Origin: an uncultured Ruminococcus sp.
GTDB taxonomy: Bacteria; Bacillota; Clostridia; Oscillospirales; Acutalibacteraceae
DNA length: 8,867 nt
Assembly: GCA_902803035.1 (NCBI GenBank)
Contig: CADCON010000221.1
Span: 1-8,867 of the forward strand
Reading direction: 5' to 3'
Shown here: one piece after another, positions 6,092-8,867 of the stretch
How the letters are laid out: the number at the start of each line of letters is the position of its first letter
Position numbering within the stretch: position 1 is the first letter of the stretch
The notes under the pieces: generated by a model
What the model saw: only the letters and a program-made list of their open reading frames with translations
The model's database searches: none
What the model was told of the DNA's origin: nothing
Translations under genes and position numbers: made by a program

Positions 6092-7582
6092 ATGTCCACA
6101 GAGAATGATGAGTTAGATTTTTTGTTCGGCTCAGACCGGTCTGCCGGGACGAAATCCGACGCTCTGGGCTTCACGCCTATCGGATCGGGCAGGAAAATTC
6201 GCCCTGAAGACGAATCTGACCGACCCGCCCCGGCCAAGCCGGGAATGACGAAAAAGAAGCCTTCCACCGCGGGAAGGGCTGCGGGCGCGGGAAGATCATC
6301 TTCCGGAAGCGGGAAAGCCAAGGCGAAAAAGACTTCAAAAAAGCCGGCGTCCGTTTCATCCGCGTTCCCGGCGGCAGACAGACCCTCCGGAAAGAAGGCG
6401 GCGGGCAGCCGCCCTCGCGGAACCGGGAAAAAATCCTCCCGGAAAAGGAAGGTTTCCTTCAAAGAAGAGCTTCTGTCGGTCGGCTATATCGGCGCGATAG
6501 CTGTGAGCGGCGGCGTCAAAAAGCTTTTCGGCAGCAGGGGCGGCAGAATCATTGTCGGCGCGCTGCTTGTGGTCATTCTGCTGTTTGGCTGCTGGAAGGG
6601 CGCGCTCAGCCTGTACCGCTCCAATACGCTTTTGTCCGGCGGCGGCGATGTGATTGACAGCGACGCGGGCAAAATCGCCGAAATTGAAGAGTCGGGAAAC
6701 AGGGACAATGTCACCTATTTTCTCATTGTCGGGGTGGATAAGGGAAAGCAGCTCACCGACTGCATATGGATTCTCTGCTTTGACAACAAGGCGCATAAGA
6801 TGAATGTCCTTCAGATACCGCGCGACACCTATGTCGGGGAATACAGTATGTCTCCGCATAAGGCGAACGCGATCTACGAAAGCAAGGTGGACGCGAACTG
6901 GTGCGAACAGTGCGACAGGGCGGCCATTGATGACAGGATCGATTCGGGCAGACACCTTGACTGCGGCGGGAAAATAACCCGGAAGAAGATTCAGGGGGTA
7001 GCCTCGCTGTATTACTTCATTGCCAATGAGCTTCATCTTCCGATCGATCATTATGTGTTCTTTGATTTCGAGGGCTTTGAGAAGGCAATTGACGCGCTGG
7101 GCGGCGTGGATATTTACCTTGAAAAGGATATGGACGTCTATTACACCAAGTCGAAGTCCATCCCCCTTCACGCGGGCAGAAATCATCTTGACGGCGCGAA
7201 AGCACTCAAGTTCATGCGCAACCGCAAGACGTACGCGGAAGGCGATCTCGGCAGAGTCAGGGCGCAGCGTCAGATCATTCACGCCATGCTTGACAAGGTG
7301 CAGGGACTTTCGCTCCTGCAGACCCTCAATGTGGTGCTTGCCGCCAACGGCAGCTTTTCCACCGACATGAGCCTTGAAAACATCAAGTCTTTCATTTCGC
7401 CCCTCAAAAAATGCAAATCAGACGACCTGCATATGTTTGAGCTTCCCGGCAATGCCAGAACGGTCAGGCGTTCGTCCTATTACCTCTGCGACGATGAACA
7501 GACTGTCGGGCTTCTCAATCAATATATGCTTCCCTACAGCCATAAACTGAATACGGGGGATATCGATTTTCCCGATCCGTAA
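6092..7582 (+). CDS. LytR-CpsA-Psr (LCP) family cell-wall polymer ligase
   Basis: LCP proteins transfer undecaprenyl-linked glycopolymers such as teichoic acids or capsule onto peptidoglycan outside the membrane. This 496-residue protein has three parts. Residues 1 to about 150 are a Lys/Ser/Ala/Gly/Pro-rich, strongly basic and probably disordered cytoplasmic region. A single membrane anchor follows at about 153-172. The extracytoplasmic LCP domain starts near 206 with FLIVGVDKG (D216), has TDC (D223), the core IPRDT (R244, D245), then DALGGVDIYL and FMRNRKTYAEGDLGRVRAQRQ (374-394). These acidic and arginine residues match the family's pyrophosphate-binding set. Between about 266 and 300 it has an unusual stretch with CEQC (271-274) and C291. 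No LytR C-terminal domain follows. The ATG at 6092 is chosen because GGAGGTG (6077-6083) sits 8 nt upstream; earlier in-frame codons overlap yqeK. LCP between yqeK and rsfS is a common clostridial arrangement. Confidence 0.92.
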   Translation: MSTENDELDFLFGSDRSAGTKSDALGFTPIGSGRKIRPEDESDRPAPAKPGMTKKKPSTAGRAAGAGRSSSGSGKAKAKKTSKKPASVSSAFPAADRPSGKKAAGSRPRGTGKKSSRKRKVSFKEELLSVGYIGAIAVSGGVKKLFGSRGGRIIVGALLVVILLFGCWKGALSLYRSNTLLSGGGDVIDSDAGKIAEIEESGNRDNVTYFLIVGVDKGKQLTDCIWILCFDNKAHKMNVLQIPRDTYVGEYSMSPHKANAIYESKVDANWCEQCDRAAIDDRIDSGRHLDCGGKITRKKIQGVASLYYFIANELHLPIDHYVFFDFEGFEKAIDALGGVDIYLEKDMDVYYTKSKSIPLHAGRNHLDGAKALKFMRNRKTYAEGDLGRVRAQRQIIHAMLDKVQGLSLLQTLNVVLAANGSFSTDMSLENIKSFISPLKKCKSDDLHMFELPGNARTVRRSSYYLCDDEQTVGLLNQYMLPYSHKLNTGDIDFPDP

Positions 7583-7612
7583 TAACACATTTCAATTAAA
7601 GGAGACCAATAC

Positions 7613-7960
7613 ATGGAATCAAAGGATCTGGCACTCAAGTGTGCAAAGATACTCAGCGACAAGATCGCACAGGATCTATCCGTCATTTATGTGCGCGAGA
7701 TTACCTCGCTCGCCGATTATTTCGTGATTGCCACCGGCAACAGCTCCACTCATGTCAAAGCACTTGCAGACGAGGTGGAATTCAAGCTCAAGCAGGAGGA
7801 AATCTTCCCTGACCACATCGAGGGACACGGCACCAATTCGTGGATTGTGCTGGACTACGGCAGCGTGGTGGTTCATGTGTTCAGCGAGGAAGCCCGCGAA
7901 TTCTACGATCTGGAAAGGCTGTGGCAGGACGGCCAGACAATTTCGCTTGACTTTGAATAA
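7613..7960 (+). CDS. rsfS: ribosomal silencing factor RsfS
   Basis: RsfS (formerly YbeB; YqeL in Bacillus) binds ribosomal protein L14 on the 50S subunit and blocks joining of the subunits, lowering translation during starvation. The 115-residue length is normal and the whole protein is one domain. Signature segments are SLADYFVIATGNSSTHVKALADEVE (from residue 32), the family's EGHGTNSWIVLDYGSVVVHVFSEEAREFYDLERLW region (from 70) and a short DGQTISLDF end. An AAAGGAG (7598-7604) lies 8 nt before the ATG. The gene follows the LCP gene by 30 bp and is the last gene before a clear terminator-like structure, so it is probably the final gene of the ftsY operon. Elsewhere in Clostridia it is often directly followed by leuS; here a GNAT gene intervenes. 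Confidence 0.95.
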   Translation: MESKDLALKCAKILSDKIAQDLSVIYVREITSLADYFVIATGNSSTHVKALADEVEFKLKQEEIFPDHIEGHGTNSWIVLDYGSVVVHVFSEEAREFYDLERLWQDGQTISLDFE

Positions 7961-7974
7961 CGGAATGACAAAAC

Positions 7975-8032
7975 GGCGGCAACCCATGAGGCGCACCTTT
8001 GCTTGTGCGGGGAGCCGCCCTTTGATTTTCTG
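7975..8032 (+). terminator. multi-part hairpin with T-rich tail, terminator after rsfS
   Basis: Three nested stems can form: GGCGGC (7975-7980) with GCCGCC (8014-8019), CCC (7983-7985) with GGG (8010-8012), and CGCAC (7992-7996) with GTGCG (8005-8009), closing an 8-nt loop. AAA at 7971-7973 could add pairs with TTT at 8021-8023. The tail CTTTGATTTTCTG supplies T residues, though interrupted. This is the best candidate for ending the ftsY-rsfS transcript. It is longer and more branched than a minimal terminator and could also be a repeat. Confidence 0.65.
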
Positions 8033-8033
8033 A

Positions 8034-8090
8034 TTGAATACTGAAGACTTTAGACTGAAAAATGAAGAATGAAGGAAGTGCTTCGCACTT
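8034..8090. repeat. degenerate 7-nt tandem repeat ending in a short perfect hairpin
   Basis: From 8034 the sequence reads in 7-nt steps: TTGAATA, CTGAAGA, CTTTAGA, CTGAAAA, ATGAAGA, ATGAAGG. It is followed at once by AAGTGC (8076-8081), loop TTC, GCACTT (8085-8090). A consensus of roughly MTGAAGA fits most units. This resembles the short-unit intergenic repeats that I recall from clostridial genomes, where A/T-rich units lead into a GC hairpin, but identity to a named family cannot be shown from here. No good promoter for the GNAT gene is visible in this stretch. Confidence 0.55.
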
Positions 8091-8113
8091 GAAAATAATC
8101 TGAGGAGGAATAC

Positions 8114-8680
8114 ATGATGCATCACGTCGGCACACAGACCATTGAAACCGGGCGGCTGATCCTGAGAAAGGCACGTCCGGAGGACGCGCAGGCGCTTTTT
8201 GCCAACTGGGCAAGCGATGACAGAGTGACGAAGTTCATGACGTGGCAGACATATACAAAGCCCGAAGAAGCTGACTGGCGCATTTTATGGCTGCTGGGAG
8301 AATACGCAAACGAACAATTTTACGAGTGGTTGATTGAACTCAAGGAAATCGGTCAGCCAATCGGCAGCATCGGAGCGGTTTTCGTCGATGATAATGTGCG
8401 GATGGCTCACATCGGCTACTGTATCGGCAGCAGATGGTGGGGACAGGGCATCATGCCCGAAGCGCTTGCCGCGGTCATACAATTCTTCTTTGAGCAGGTG
8501 GGCGTCAACCGTGTGGAAGCCTGCCATGACGTCAATAATCCAAATTCCGGCCGGGTTATGCAGAAATGCGGCATGACCTACGAAGGAACCCTGCGGCAGT
8601 CCGGCTGGAACAATCAGGGCGTCAACGACCGGGCCTTCTACGGCATCCTGCGGGAGGAATATTTCGCGGGGAAGAATTGA
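8114..8680 (+). CDS. GNAT-family N-acetyltransferase (RimJ/RimL type)
   Basis: A 188-residue acetyltransferase that should transfer an acetyl group from acetyl-CoA to an amine; the acceptor (protein N-terminus, antibiotic or small molecule) cannot be read from sequence. The opening IETGRLILRKARPEDAQALFANWASDDRVTKFM is typical of the RimJ/RimL subgroup. The acetyl-CoA loop is RWWGQGIM (residues 107-114) after the HIGYCIG strand, followed by PEALAAVIQFFFEQVGVNRVEA and the family element NNPNSGRVMQKCGMTYEGTLR. Codon use resembles its neighbours. GAGGAGG (8102-8108) is a strong ribosome binding site, 5 nt before ATG 8114 and 8 nt before ATG 8117; the second ATG is equally plausible. The gene sits alone between the rsfS terminator and the leuS promoter, where many relatives have rsfS directly next to leuS, so it may be an insertion into a conserved cluster. 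Confidence 0.92.
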   Translation: MMHHVGTQTIETGRLILRKARPEDAQALFANWASDDRVTKFMTWQTYTKPEEADWRILWLLGEYANEQFYEWLIELKEIGQPIGSIGAVFVDDNVRMAHIGYCIGSRWWGQGIMPEALAAVIQFFFEQVGVNRVEACHDVNNPNSGRVMQKCGMTYEGTLRQSGWNNQGVNDRAFYGILREEYFAGKN

Positions 8681-8685
8681 GCCGC

Positions 8686-8709
8686 ATTTTCCTGCCTTCG
8701 GGAGAAAAT
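8686..8709 (+). terminator. UUCG-loop hairpin after the GNAT gene, probable terminator
   Basis: ATTTTC (8686-8691) pairs with GAAAAT (8704-8709), and inside it T8693 can pair with A8703 and CC (8695-8696) with GG (8701-8702) around a TTCG loop. C8692 and G8694 are bulged. The A/T flanks could help stop transcription from either direction, but the + strand T-run after it is poor, so termination efficiency is uncertain. It lies 5 nt after the stop codon. Confidence 0.5.
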
Positions 8710-8722
8710 CATCAACTTTCCA

Positions 8723-8751
8723 TTGACAAATCGGGCAAATTGAGGTAAATT
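8723..8751 (+). promoter_or_regulatory. sigma-A-type promoter upstream of leuS
   Basis: A perfect TTGACA (8723-8728) is followed after 17 bp by TAAATT (8746-8751). An alternative TATAAA at 8751-8756 would need a 22-bp spacer and is less likely. Transcription would start near 8758 and leave a leader of only about 40 nt, containing T-rich runs and an AAGGA ribosome binding site at 8785-8789. Confidence 0.75.
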
Positions 8752-8798
8752 ATAAATAATCATCTTTTTGCTATTTTTTGAGAGAAGGAATGATACAA

Positions 8799-8867
8799 AT
8801 GAAATACGATTTTGCCGCCATTGAGAAAAAATGGCAGGACAAATGGGAGGAATGCGGCTGCTTCCAC
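8799..8867 (+). CDS. leuS: leucyl-tRNA synthetase, N-terminal fragment (cut by window edge)
   Basis: Only 23 codons are present, and the frame is open to the right edge. The peptide begins MKYDFAAIEKKWQDKWEE, which matches the very conserved N-terminus of bacterial leucyl-tRNA synthetase (consensus YDFxxIExKWQxxWEE). The enzyme charges tRNA-Leu with leucine in the cytoplasm. AAGGA (8785-8789) lies 9 nt before the ATG. Location just after the yhbY-nadD-yqeK-LCP-rsfS block supports the call, because leuS follows rsfS in many Clostridia. A different class I synthetase is possible in principle, since the HIGH motif lies beyond the window, but this N-terminal pattern is specific enough for a confident call. 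Confidence 0.85.
   Translation, partial: MKYDFAAIEKKWQDKWEECGCFH

Noticed and set aside
6356..7282. Open frame on the - strand (308 codons) opposite the LCP gene
   Set aside because: It is an antisense shadow of a gene with a clear domain and ribosome binding site; it has no recognisable family features.

Overview
The window looks like chromosomal housekeeping DNA from a moderately GC-rich member of the Firmicutes, most likely class Clostridia (Oscillospiraceae/Lachnospiraceae-like). The evidence is the set of protein families, strong AGGAGG-type ribosome binding sites, sigma-A-type promoters with 17-bp spacers, a clostridial-type MurC (EACEFVD in place of the usual EADESD), and the order yhbY-nadD-yqeK-LCP-rsfS-(leuS), which is characteristic of this phylum. 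All recognised genes lie on the + strand. I identify no mobile element, tRNA, rRNA or CRISPR array.

Layout. (1) 2-247: the 3' end of a gene I do not recognise, with AT-richer codon use in its first half. It overlaps by ATGA a small four-helix membrane protein of the 'putative ABC-transporter type IV' family (244-645). (2) A well-formed promoter (709-737) precedes murC (peptidoglycan precursor synthesis), followed 38 bp later by an FMN nitroreductase. (3) A second promoter (2815-2843) precedes a tightly packed run: ftsY, rdgB, yhbY, nadD, yqeK, a LytR-CpsA-Psr (LCP) cell-wall protein and rsfS. Three junctions are 4-bp ATGA overlaps and the longest gap is 58 bp. The run ends in a multi-part hairpin with a T-rich tail (7975-8032). 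(4) A repeat-like stretch of 7-nt units ending in a hairpin (8034-8090) precedes a RimJ/RimL-type GNAT acetyltransferase, which has its own terminator-like UUCG hairpin. (5) A consensus promoter (TTGACA, 17 bp, TAAATT) drives leuS, of which only the first 23 codons are present.

How the genes fit together. The central run joins membrane protein targeting (FtsY), nucleotide-pool cleaning (RdgB), 50S assembly and silencing (YhbY, RsfS), NAD synthesis (NadD), diadenosine-polyphosphate turnover (YqeK) and attachment of polymers to the cell wall (LCP). These are growth-linked functions that may be co-transcribed.

I do not see a convincing new biological system. The items most worth a second look are a cysteine-containing, divergent segment in the extracytoplasmic LCP domain, the heptamer-plus-hairpin element beside the GNAT gene, a perfect hairpin between rdgB and yhbY, the unidentified AT-richer gene at the left edge, and the apparent absence of room for a T-box leader on leuS.
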